Positions 33,651 through 45,329 of a stretch of 64,000 nucleotides of DNA are shown in pieces. The stretch is from Basidiobolus meristosporus CBS 931.73 (taxonomy: Eukaryota > Basidiobolomycota > Basidiobolomycetes > Basidiobolales > Basidiobolaceae). A program made the position numbers and the translations under genes. Where the stretch lies: assembly GCA_002104905.1 (NCBI GenBank), contig MCFE01000148.1, positions 1 through 64,000 on the forward strand, read 5' to 3'. Under the pieces are notes generated by a model, which was not told where the DNA came from, did no database searches, and worked only from the letters and a program-made list of their open reading frames with translations. How positions within the stretch are numbered: position 1 is the stretch's first letter; every line of letters starts with the position of its first letter.

Positions 33651-36600
33651 TCAATCAGGTAAAATAGGCCCATGAGTAGAGTTCACATTATGAATAGCCC
33701 CCTTAGGGCGGTCCATTTTCTCCCCAACAATTTTGAGTAACATATCTGAGAATTTTTCCAGCTCACTTGTTGGCCAAGGGTTGGTCAATCCTGCAGTAGC
33801 CGTATTCTGTAATCGAGGTGGTTTGCATTTCGTATCGTTCATATATTTCGAATCCGGACCTTCGGTGGGATGAATGTTCGGACTGGCCACCCCGGCTTTC
33901 ATCTGTGTAGTATCTGGCATATTACTTGCAGCGGATGATATGGATGGATTCGCTTGTTGATTTGGTAAAGATTCAATTTGTACCAGTAGCTCCGTTAGTC
34001 CACGGCATACCTGTTCGAATAGATTACTTTCTGGGCCACTAGAAGGTAAGGATTGAAACAAATGTTGCTGTGTTTCCAGAGCATTACTGAGATCACATTG
34101 AAGTTGATAGATTCTATTCAGTATTTTGACAGAATCTGATGGGTTTACACTTCTCGAATCTTGGCTCTCTTTTTGTTGTCGAGTTGGCTTATGCGAAGAG
34201 TGTGATGACGTTCGGTATGCAATCTTCCGAGGTAATATGGTTGGATAGGGAGGGTGGTTTCGTGCCGAAGGCTCATTCCTTGATGAATTAAGTGAGTGCA
34301 TTCCAGCACTTTGTAGATTCCTACGGACAACATCCACTTCTCGAGCTCTGTTAAGTCGTGGCGGAGACATGATTTGAAAAGTGTCAGAGGTATCGATTGG
34401 AAAACTAAGTGAGCAAGACCGTTTGTATGTTGCGGATTTTTTTTGTTCACAAAGTGCCGAGGAACTCCGATTCTAAATTTCAATATAATTAGTATCGCAA
34501 CCAACAAAGTATAGAGAAACTATTAAATCGTACTGGCAATTTGGTAAGTGATTTAGGAGATTCCCTACCATTAAGCTTAACTACAAATTGTTCAAAAATT
34601 ACTCAAACACAAGCAAATTGGGAAAATCAGGTTACTTGTTGCATTGTTCACTTGCTTAAAAGGCTCCTCGTCATCAAGTGCTTCGTTCATGGAGGCGTTA
34701 TACGCTATTTCAAATGCCATGTTTTCCTCTTGCTTCCCTTTGTCTGTTGAAGATTGTATCGTGCTCTCCTCAACGGGAAAGATACGTATTATAGGTGTGG
34801 CAGCCGTATTTTCTGAAGATTTGAGATATATTGTATTATCACATTCATCATCTTCAAACGAATCTGAACTGGTAAATTCCTCATCATCAGTGCTAAAATG
34901 GCCATGTAAGCAGGATGAGTTTAGCAGAGATCTGCGCATGTCTGATATAGATAGTGGGGTGCTAGATGAATCAAGCGTATAGCTGATTCCGGGAAAACTC
35001 AATGTCCTGCTAGCATTGAAAGAGCCCTTGAGCCAAATAGTTCAGTAACCTTATATACATGGCACACGAGCAGATTATTATTACCTCATTTTTAGGTAAT
35101 TTCAAGCTTTGGTGCTCTTTAAACTCTGATATCACTCGACGGGAGGTAGTTTCTGCTCTTTGGGCCAGATTTTTGGTTGACACCTTTCGTTTGGAAATTT
35201 CTCGGTCTGGCTTTACTTTCCCCTTTGGGCTAATCGCGGAGGATTGAAGCACAGTGTTTCTAAAGTCGTTCATTGAGCTAGTCGCTAAATGGTCCGGGTT
35301 TGAAGCGGAGAATATCTGTTGATTTCTTCGCATTTTCTTGGTGGTAGTTGGATCCAAGGACCATACGAATACACACCCATCAGCTGCTGTAGAGATCAGT
35401 CTGGTGCAATTCTTTGAGAATTTAGCCGAGGTGATCTGCTCCGAATGCCCATAAAGCTTGGCAATTAAATTTCCGCTGCGAATATCAAATATACAGATAC
35501 TTTTATCAGAGCAACAAGCCGCAACGAAGGTGCCAGATGGGTCGAGTGATATTTTCAAAATACTGATATTTGGATTGTTTTCATCCCAGGGCTGAGGTCG
35601 GTAGGAGGTTTCTAGTTTACCAGCATTGATACTGAATAGTTGAAAACATTTATCCTGAGTAACAGAGGCAACTAAAGGCTTCACGGGGTCTATATCCATA
35701 TCATGTACTGAGGCTTTAGCGCAATGGATCTGATAGCTTACAAAAAAAGGAATATCTGCCGACTTCAAAAGATTAATCAACAGCATATATATATGTGTGT
35801 GTGTATTAAATTTCTAGATACAAGATTTGATATTACCTTCATTGCTTTTCGAAATATAACACTTTGATCAGTGCTACAGCTTATGAGCACCTGCCCGCCG
35901 TTTGTAAATTTTAGCGAGGTGATGGCTGCCGAATGATCATCTAATGACTGTATCAGAGTAAATGAATTATTAACGTCAAAGATGTGAATCATTCTATCAC
36001 GTCCGGCAGTAGCAATCATTAGAGGAAACCCTGTATTCGCAAAAGTTTATATATTAGTGGGTATACGCATACAATGGATTGTTCAGTACCTGTTGTGGAA
36101 GGATCCGAAAAATCGATTGCTAACACGTCTCCGATATGCACTTCTTGCTCGGAAACTTGCTTCATTGTTAACAGGTCATGAACTCTAAATATAAAGACTT
36201 AACCACTACTTCAAGCTGATTAAAAAAAATTTTAAACCTCAAATTCCCTTCCTTGTCACCGGACGCTATATACCTTCCATCAGGGCTGATCTTTATCGTG
36301 CGAATAGCTGTGTTATTGCTTGTTTTTGGAATAAGTGGAGTTGCTTTATCAGAGTCTGCAAAAATAATATTAATAATTGCTATCGAGTAAATACAAATTA
36401 TGTTATTCAGATTTACTCTCAGGTTTGGCGGATTCGCCCGAATGCTGGCCAATAAATAGTATACTTCGCAACTCTCGACTAAAAATATTTCCACTATACT
36501 GGGTGGGCCAGATTGGACTTTCTGAGCGTGTGCTGATCGAAGAGGTCACGTGTAGACGCTCCAAGTTCCAAAATCGAATAGTACCATCAGATGAGCATGT

Positions 36601-38478
36601 AGCAAAGCTTTCGGGTGCAGCGCTATTATTGAGGTTCTTGAGATTTCCGGGGCAAGTCTAGTCGATTGACGGTTATTACCGTTGCAGTTTGCAGTAACAA
36701 CTTGCATGCATTCCACATTTACCTCGACGTTCCACACACAATCGCTATGGAACAAGAAACTTCTGTATTTACCGAGGTTTTTAAGATCTTGTATATCCCA
36801 TATAAAAATACTGCGATCACTATAGATACAAGCTATCTTTTCACTGTTGTGTGTTAGTTTGATTGCAACTGTATTCGGGTAAATCCTAGAAGCACTCGGC
36901 TTATAGCTGAAGTAGATTATTAGTACTATAAGACCTTGCTTTATCAAATGGAAGTTCTTACTTCGGTGAAGTCACATCGGCATCGAGTTGATGTGGTCTC
37001 GGAAGTGTTCCAACATATCTCAATGTTATAGGATCAAAGAGTCTAAGATTGATTAATTCATGGCTTTGAAGTGAACCAATGAGGGGTCACGCACACACCT
37101 TATTATTCCATTCTCGCATCCACACGCGATATACCGGTCGTCTACACAAAGTGAGTAGGCTTTTTTGACCTAAACGAAGTTATTGGATTGTCAATGCACA
37201 TCAATCATATTTAGGATTACCTGCAAATTTATCCACCTTTGAATTACTCTCTTCTCGCTAAGTTGGCAGAGAAGCCCGCTAGCAGTGATACAGTATATTA
37301 GAGAATCACCATTTCTGTCTTTACTGCAGGCAATATCAATGTATGTGTTGTTACTAAGGCTAGATAATATCCCAGATCGACCAATCATAACTTTCGTCGA
37401 CTAGAGGATTTATGGGTCCATTATTATCTCAAGCACTCGTAATGGGAAGTGTTTTACACATAGTTACCGATGAACCGCCAACTCCATGATGATCAAAATA
37501 CCAATACTTGATATGTCGAAGGCCTACTGTTATACAGTATGAGCCATTTTTTGCAAAGGCCAGGCCAAACACCTACCGAACAGAAAATCAACGAGTGTAC
37601 ATAATACATTTGTACAATATATCGGGTCTTCTACCTTCGATGAGATCTTGTTAGACGCGATTTTGACCTCTGCTCTCCAGTCCCAAGCAAAAAGAAACCC
37701 ATCATGCTATTGGATTGATTGATCTTTTAAGCTAATAAACATAAATTATGTATAAAGTTTACACTCATTTACCTGGAATCCCACTGACACCAAATACTTT
37801 GTACAAGGGGAAAACGCTAGATTGGAGATACCAAACTTATGGCCCAGTAATTCACCCATAACAATCGACCGCTTCCAGTCCCATATTATAACACGAGGTT
37901 GATACCCGCACTGTATGCTCCTAGCTTAGTTAAAAGGACAATTGGAATGCACCGTTCTCAATAACTACCTCACCAACTGCCAAGTACTCTCCATCGGGTG
38001 AGAAGGCCAAAGCAGTGACAGCTTTTGGAGTATTACTTGACGGTTTTCTAGAATGTGAGGGCCGAACACCAGGGTCCAGAGGGACAGTGGAGCTTGAAAG
38101 GAGACTTTCGACTGCAGCATTTGGCTGGTTGACTACAGCACCTATGGCTTGCAAAAAGCCGCACTGCTTATTTTTCTTATAATTGTACAACACGACAACG
38201 CAACCAGCACAATATGCGATAATATCTTGTGAAGGGTGTACGGTAAAGGCGGCGTTCTCGGTTGTGGTTAGACCAAGTATACGTTTAAGCGTAACCTTTT
38301 GAAACAATATATATGAGATAGCGAAGGATAATGAGTTCCTAAAAGGACGAACATTAGGCTTTTTGGTTGTTTTTTTCGTTTTGCGTCGAAGCGAGTGTAT
38401 AGGAGGCTTTCCGCACGGCGACCGGTTTACGTTTCTACCAGGGATGGGCTTTTGGCACGAGTGAAGATACTGAAGCAT
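33651..38478 (-). CDS. MAPKBP1/WDR62-family WD40 scaffold protein, 15 exons
   Basis: Exons (minus strand): 38478-37969, 37910-37773, 37706-37635, 37572-37468, 37400-37221, 37169-37099, 37042-36962, 36906-36723, 36657-36417, 36355-36238, 36184-36090, 36030-35837, 35762-35085, 35026-34652 and 34472-33651. All 14 introns are GT-AG, 51-74 nt except the last at 179 nt, and the join stays in frame for 1287 residues. The WD40 blocks run in the order of animal MAPKBP1/WDR62: VTLKRILGL, AYCAGCVVVLYN, ALAFSPDGEYLAVGE, YCITASGLLCQL, GCENGIIRLFDP, FATCSSDGTIRFWN, ISPDGRYIASGD, GRDRMIHIFDV, DMDIDP, LYGHSEQITSAKFS. About 500 C-terminal residues are low-complexity with a helical stretch (RIYQLQCDLSNALETQQ). 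Animal relatives scaffold JNK-pathway kinases and act at spindle poles. The first ~70 residues are uncertain: a short upstream exon ending at a GTAAGT near 38540 is possible. Confidence 0.85.
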
Positions 38479-40176
38479 AGTATTCTAGTAAGGGCTCTTA
38501 ATAGAACTCGATATGTAAAAAAGCGAGTAAAGAGGACTTACTGACATAAGCCTTCGTGTGATATACCAGGCTGTGTTCCACTATGTCTGTTAGAACCAAA
38601 ATTTTCTGTATTATGCTTCCACAACGGTTGGATATGAAGAGAAGAGTAGTGCGACTTCTAAAATAGGAATCTTTTGCGTGGTTAAATGTCTCAGGCTACA
38701 CATGATTACATGCTTGTAGATTGAGCTCACCGAGGCTCGCGTGGATAATCAGCTAAATGCTCGTTCATTAAAGGCTCATAAAAGGAAGTGTCCTACTATG
38801 TCTGTGTTCTGGCTTTGTTCATGTCCCAGAATCTATGTTGCAAAACACGGAGACGGCGATTGGAAGCGATACATATATAATGACGCCATATGCATAGAAC
38901 GGACATTAGATGCTATGCAACTGGCTGATATATTTTGATGATGTTGGGACATTGATCTCAGGAAGTATTTGCATGGGCAGCCTATAGGTTTCAGTCCACT
39001 AAATAACGGTATTCTTAGAATTGTTTGTAGGCAATTCCAGTTTTGGGATGAAACCTGGTTTCCCAGGCTTTTTAGGGTTGGATCAGTGATCATGGTCGTG
39101 CTACCTGCATCATTGCATAAAACTGGATGTCCTCTTGAGGAACGAATAACTTGAGATCTGAGCATCATGTATTCCGATTCCTAATGCATTGGCTTTCGTA
39201 ACTAATCAAGATTAGCTTTCCTCAGCGCCCGGGACAGTTTTAATTATGAAAGATAAACCATTGGGGTGTTCTTAGCGAGGCTACTAAATATGGCCTTATT
39301 GTTTGCATTCGTCAGAGTACCACTTCATTAGTTATTGCAATTCATACACTCGTCGGTTTGTAAAGTAAACGCTGGTAAAGAATATCGAAAAATCAGCATG
39401 GTGTAAGGAACCGATTCGGAAGGCTCCGGGGCAGAGTCTTTGCTAAATTCAGTGCTTTTTATATGTATATCGGCGTGACTTGACAGAAGGCTGATATTCA
39501 ACAAATAAACGCCACTAAAGAACGGTTTGGTTTGCCGTTGGTAGGGATAGCAAAAGGAAGTTTTGGTCTAAAAATGCCTTGACATTTGATTTGACAGGTT
39601 GCTCTGTGGCTGAGTATACAAGCCTATGTATTGAACTACTTCCAATATTACTCTAGCATCCATGTCTAGTTCATACTTCAGGCTTGCTTTGCATGTGGGA
39701 TATCAATGTACTCCTTTAGAGATTGAGAGGGTGGTACCTATTGGCATGCGAATATGCGTGGCTCCAAGGTTTCAGAGCTTAATTTCCTCATCACCACGAT
39801 TTCCTGTATTCTTCGGACAAAACGTGGCGTCGATCTGAGTGCTTCATGTAATTAGCTTTTCTGCTGGGAGAATGAGGTTCCATATATCATTGTGTGTATA
39901 GGTGGGTCTTGAGCTTACGCCCAACAGTGTGAGATGAACTTGCGTTTTCTGGTTGCAGCTGCAACACAACATTCTACACTGACTGTACATACACGTTCAT
40001 GATCACCAGAACCATCATGAACTTCAAGATAGCTGATTCAACTCAAGATATGAATAATGATTTGTGCTGGGTTATGAAGTAATGAAATTAATTCTCATCA
40101 GTTTTGGCTTAAATACACCCTGACGTTCAGTTGGAAAGCAGGTGCCTCTACATTCTTCTGACCAGCTTTGCGTACC
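38479..40176. other. Intergenic, no gene recognised
   Basis: It may include the 5' UTR or first exon of the MAPKBP1-like gene (minus strand) and the promoter of the small membrane-protein gene at 40177. Short frames (38741-38938, 38833-39168) have no domain. Some stretches are AT-rich, but CpG is retained. Confidence 0.35.
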
Positions 40177-40647
40177 ATGCCCCGCATTCAAGATATAGCC
40201 AGTAGTGCTCAAGACAAAACTAAGGAAGGTCTAGATGAAATCAAAAGGCAAACTCAAGGCATAGCAGACTATACCGAGAAATCACCAATACTAAAGAGAT
40301 ATGGCTATGGAGTATTGACTCTTTCCACGGTTCCTGTGGTGATGTTTGTTGCTTATGCACTAGTCATTATTCTTGGGACGATAGGAGCAGCAGCTACTGG
40401 CTCTATTGCTGTTATCGGAACCTTCCTTGGCATAGGGACTCTTGTTCTACTCCCTGCCTTATTGTCAGCAGCCTTTATCGCTCTTGTGGGAGTTGGCACT
40501 TACGAAAGTTTCAAGTTTGGATTCGACTTACTCACCCGGCTATATCACCTGATCCGCCCAAAAGTAGAGTCTCTCTTTGATTCTGTTCAAGACACCGTTC
40601 ATCAAATTACGGAACCGGCCCAGGACACAGCCGACACTGATCAATAG
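40177..40647 (+). CDS. Small membrane-hairpin protein, LDAF1/promethin-like
   Basis: A single exon of 156 residues starts at ATG 40177 in context taccATGcc. An N-terminal amphipathic, charged stretch (residues about 5-40) is followed by a long, Gly/Ala-rich hydrophobic stretch from about residue 45 to 110 with little charge (containing GTIGAAATGSIAVIGTFLGI), then an amphipathic tail. Length and layout fit the promethin/LDAF1 and yeast Ldo16 family, which sits at ER-lipid droplet junctions with seipin. The match rests on layout and not on a signature motif, so another small multipass ER protein is possible. AATAAA lies at 40714-40719, 67 bases past the stop. Confidence 0.55.
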   Translation: MPRIQDIASSAQDKTKEGLDEIKRQTQGIADYTEKSPILKRYGYGVLTLSTVPVVMFVAYALVIILGTIGAAATGSIAVIGTFLGIGTLVLLPALLSAAFIALVGVGTYESFKFGFDLLTRLYHLIRPKVESLFDSVQDTVHQITEPAQDTADTDQ

Positions 40648-40713
40648 ACTCCAGGTGTTGGGAAAGGCACCGTGGTGGCTGCATGTATGGCCATGATATG
40701 TTGCTCATTGATC

Positions 40714-40719
40714 AATAAA
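40714..40719 (+). terminator. Possible poly(A) signal of the LDAF1-like gene
   Basis: AATAAA lies 67 bases after the TAG stop at 40645-40647, in a typical position for a fungal 3' end. Confidence 0.4.
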
Positions 40720-41466
40720 CTGTATCTTGATGGGTTGTCTATATTTTGATGCGCGTTTTGGCATACAAATGTTGCGGGGGAAATGAATAGTGAAATCTGA
40801 TCCCGAGGCACGAGCTGTTTTCTGGGATACACTTAGATTGGTTCTTTGCAATTGTCGATTTATGCTGGGCTGTGTATATATATATATTTATATATGCGTA
40901 GAGGTAACGTTGTCTCGTCGCTTCAATATATGCATGTTCACCGCAACCGCAAACCCCAGCTCAACATCATACAATCAAGACTTAACATTACTCGATAGAT
41001 TGACTATTTTTTTGCTTAATGTAACATTTGTGCTACCTCACCTCTTAGTTATTCTAAAGGCTGAAATTGCCCACTCATCCGTGTAAAGTAGATCTATGGT
41101 GCTCCAAAATTCACTTAAAATTTTGTGGGGTAGGAATGCGGAGCTAGAACAAAATCATATCTGATTTATCGTATGAACGGAACCTTGACCCATTCAACAA
41201 TATTCGGCACTTTCATGTTTGTTGGAAGGAAAGGATTCCTAGCTTTGGGGGGAGCTCGTTGTCGGTCCTTTTGTACAAGAAGCCCCTTATTTTCGGCACA
41301 TATAGTGAAGGTATAAAGAGCTCAAGCCATCTTGAACATTGGAAGGAACTAAATCTCACCTTACTCTTATTTAAAGATAGAGGCTCCACTTGGAATAGGA
41401 AGTGGGACTATTGCCCGGAATTTAGCAAAGAAAACCCATTATCAATACATTCCCGTGCTGGAAGTT
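40720..41466. other. Intergenic
   Basis: It holds a TA dinucleotide stretch (tatatatatatttatatatgc near 40875-40898) and no recognisable gene. It is presumably the promoter region of the orphan gene at 41467. Confidence 0.35.
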
Positions 41467-42093
41467 ATGAAAGCTATCGTGTTTAAAGTTGTTTTACAGC
41501 TCATTCATCAGCTGCTCCTTCTTCTAATGTTCAACTTTTTAACCCAGGCCACAAACAAATCCCCAACTACCAAACAATTACAGCATCCCGAGAGAATCCT
41601 TCACTTCATTAAGAATTCCGAGGTTGATTGTATTCATGATCCAAAGTTAGATTACAAGATCATCGTGAATAATGATGATCTCACAACAGCCGCTGTTGGA
41701 TTGAAGGCTCTTGCTGTTCTTACTAAACGACTCCAGGAGAACCCTCTGGTTCAGAAGGAATTACTTGACCGTGTTACTCGGGTCATTTGTGAACATGAAG
41801 CTCAAGGAGTAGTTTTTTCAACGTACATGACAAAACTTCAAGTACCTTCTGATGTCTCGATATTTCTTCAAGCAGATATAGAAACCCGAGTGAAAATGGA
41901 ACTTCGTAGAGCCAAAACAAAGAATTTGCTTCTCGATTCTTCCCAAATTCGCAGGAGCCTATTGCATCACGACGAGATCAGTGGTGTGGCTAGTAAACTT
42001 CGCAATAGCACTCACACGTTAGATATATCAAATATGAAGTTGGCACATATCATTCACAAATGTCAAGAAATCATTAAGGCGTCAAACAAATAG
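41467..42093 (+). CDS. Orphan helical protein, possibly secreted
   Basis: A single open frame of 208 residues starts at ATG 41467. The first 25 residues (MKAIVFKVVLQLIHQLLLLL and on) look like a signal peptide or anchor: one early lysine, a leucine-rich core, and a possible cut near TQA-TN. The rest is charged and predicted helical by eye, with LTTAAVGLKALAVLTKRLQENP and a basic C-terminus. Three cysteines are present. I recognise no domain. The AG at the end of ttaacccag (41548) could be a splice acceptor, so the N-terminus might instead come from an upstream exon. Normal CpG content argues against a repeat. Confidence 0.5.
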   Translation: MKAIVFKVVLQLIHQLLLLLMFNFLTQATNKSPTTKQLQHPERILHFIKNSEVDCIHDPKLDYKIIVNNDDLTTAAVGLKALAVLTKRLQENPLVQKELLDRVTRVICEHEAQGVVFSTYMTKLQVPSDVSIFLQADIETRVKMELRRAKTKNLLLDSSQIRRSLLHHDEISGVASKLRNSTHTLDISNMKLAHIIHKCQEIIKASNK

Positions 42094-45000
42094 AATTTTA
42101 CTGACACCCAAGAGACACTTGTCTGAACCATCTCTCCTATAGTCAATGCTGATTCTTGGGGCGCCGCCAATAATATATGCTGCATTAGAATATCATTCAC
42201 ATTATGTACAGTCAATAAAAACAGTATTCATCTTCCATGAATTTCACTTTACAGAAGCAATGACCATTTGTGGAGCAGACAGAGCTGCAATATTGGGTGT
42301 CTTACAGATGAATGCAGGTACGCTTACCTACTCAGATACTGGTACACGTGGCATCACAGCTTATTACTTTCATCGAGGCTATGAGACTTGCTTGGGTGGA
42401 GAGCACATTGATGCATTTATATTTTATGCAGCTAGCACTCTATAGTGACGTGCAGTTAGGGTGCTGGAATGGGCATCCAGTAACACAAGGCTTCATCTCT
42501 TGTAACCAAACTATACATTGAAAAATAGAACCATTCTATTGAATGAGCACATATCTGGGAAAGTGAGTGAAATGCACTGGCCAACTTCAGAATAGGACTG
42601 GGAAGTTCTCATGCTTTGATGCCAATTGTCTTCTCAATGCTATTTCAAAAGACTACTAACAGCTGTTCAATGATTCTACCACTGGAAAAAACTTCAGCAA
42701 AAATTCGGATTATTGATCTCTGACTGGCAGTCAAGCCTTGCCACATAATAGTAAAACCATATTCTTTCTGGTATCATTTGAGATTGCCAATATCAAGATT
42801 TTAAACATGACATTTTTAGTGCAATTCCTTGTCTCTGATCCTTCGAGTTGAGAATTGTCACTCAAGCCAAAGTTATGATTTTTGTTGTTTCCCAGCTATT
42901 CCCATGCGTACTCTTGCGCACCGTCTCAATATCTCAATACATAACGCAACACATTTCAAGACAACCTCATGACAATGGCTCATATACAATGTTGCTGCTT
43001 TCCACTCATATTAGTGACTGTGCTGATAATGTTCACTCCAACTGCGAATATGTACCAATGTCACACAAAAGTAAATAATGCAATTTGCACTATCCTGATA
43101 ATGTATATTTGGTTTGGATGAAGCATGTTTGACATTAGCAAGATGTGGCTATGGTCCTAAAGTATTTTTTAAAAGGAGACCTGGACGCAATATGAGCCTG
43201 GGCACATATTTCGTAGAAAGGTAGGGATGCCATATGAAATTAATAAAAATCCAAGCTTTGTTACACATACAACTTGAAAATAAGGATTGGCGTTTTCTCG
43301 GGGCATATTAGAAACACGGGATTTAAACAGACTCTTGCACATACAACCCATGTACGAAATACGAAACCTAGTCATTTACATTTCTCAATGGTTCGAGTTA
43401 TGCAAAATATCTTGCTACTAGGGGACTGGAAAAAGGTAGGAATGCCAGCAAAAGATGTATCAAATTCACATTAGTAATTTTTTGAAGGGTGGGCATACGA
43501 GGTGGAACGTTGGTTTCAAATTGATATATGAAACAATTAGAAAATACACATGCTCATTGCAGAACGTCGTAAACGCTTAATCTCCAAGGTAGACGAAAAG
43601 GCACCAAGCTATGCACTTCTCTTTGAAAGAGATTTTGTAACTGATTGTACGTAACTATCCATCCGAATTGACCAAGGATCGGACAGGGTTTAAAACATCA
43701 TAATACTTAGCCTGCGATCGTTTGGATGCTTCTTCAGAATTATGCATGCCACTGATCATAAGAACAATCGGGTTGGATGCGAATTATCTGAGCAATATTG
43801 TACCCATTGGAGAGGATCCCATGTTTTTTAAATAGCCAGACCACTGCTCTCACTCTCGTCAAGTTTCAGATGGCACCTCCCGCAGTTCGAACCACAGCCA
43901 TTGCCTTGGGTCAACATGGAATTCCTTATCTTCCGGTTGATCTTCGCTACGTAGGAATAATATACGCACCACATGAAATGTAGTAACAAGTCATGCGGAA
44001 ACATCCCTGTGCAATGGAGCTGATCTTATCCAAGCATGCATCATACGTGTTTGCAAAAGCAATAATCATTCCACCCTACACCCTACTAGATGTTGCATCC
44101 TTATCACTTTCAATTACGATTAACTCTAATATTCCGTAGGGTTACACGGAGCGAATAGGATCGAGAACTTGGAATTTTGAAGTCATCAGAGGATAGTGTA
44201 ATGTCTATAAGCGAGCTTGTCGATTTACTGAGTGAGAGTGGAGGGGCTTTTGTATCATTTGAATGATTCTCTCTTTGAACATTCCTGCATCCAATTGACA
44301 TTCGGCTGCATGGTGGCCTAGTTTAGAACTAGGTTTAGTTATCCGTGAGTAATGGGTTTACGAAGTACCCAGAGTCCAAATCTATGCCGAGCTTTTCATT
44401 TATCCCGGAATTCAGAAGAGATATTGAAAGCTTGAGAGTGAACCTAATCTCGCACTATTTAGCTAGATGTAAAAAACAAGCGAACAGTTGGGTGCGAAAC
44501 TACAGATGCTAGTTATCATCCAAGGGTAAAGTATTGGGATCTAGATGCAACGAATCATCTAAATATGTATGTGAATGTGGAAATTTCTACGCTTGCAGCT
44601 CTGTGCCCAGTGCCTACGAAAAAAATCCATGCCCTACCATGATTGTTTCAGAGGATGGAAGCCTCCACCAAACCTCAAGCCCATTGAGCTGGCTATCTTA
44701 CGGCGATCCCAACATGGGAGATTGGGATTTTCAATCTTATATGGAAGCCGATTTCTCCAAGACCCCTGAGCATCCATCCTACAGAAAACACCTACGCTCC
44801 CTCACCAATGGAAAAGCCGGCTCAAGGAAAGTTTCAGTTGTGTGTGCGTTCCATTCCAGATCGGTAGTGCAGCATCGGGCTCCTCTGACAGCGATTGAGA
44901 AAGCCGGCCCTCATCCAGATGGAGGACGCTCGATTACGCTTGGAGAGTAGGTACACTATCTGATGAGAACGTGCGAGTGGAACCAATATTTGTTACGAGA

Positions 45001-45329
45001 AACCATTGTTCAACACCCATGCAGAATCACCCCACCTCATCGATATTGGGATAGAAGTAAGGGACCTCTTGACTTAGGTCATGTCCGACGCTCCCGCTAC
45101 ACAGAGGGGCCTGATCAAACGGACAGCGAGACGTCTGTGTAAAACGCCCATCAGTAACGTGTGTGCCCATGAATCCAGGGTGGTACACTGAGAGTCCTCG
45201 ATCAATAGCCATCTGGATGGGATATGGCAAATCAAAATTTTTCTAGCATATATGCAGCCCTCGAGATTATTAATGTAGATAAGATGCCAATGAATATTCT
45301 TGACCTGTTTCATTTGGGGACCAATTGCG
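42094..45329. other. 3.2 kb without a recognisable gene
   Basis: Short frames only. The longest, 44534-44950 plus (first ATG at 44639), has no domain. A small frame near 43871-43983 begins with ATG after an AG-rich acceptor-like site but ends within 40 codons. Part of 42.1-43.1 kb is AT-rich with few CpG sites and may be old repeat DNA. Confidence 0.35.

Noticed and set aside
36660-36723. Very short 22-nt intron reading in the MAPKBP1-like gene
   Set aside because: A 65-nt GT-AG intron at 36658-36722 joins the same exons in frame and restores family alignment.
44534-44950. 138-codon open frame upstream of the UNC93-like gene
   Set aside because: It has no ATG until 44639, no domain and no splice link to the downstream gene; probably chance.
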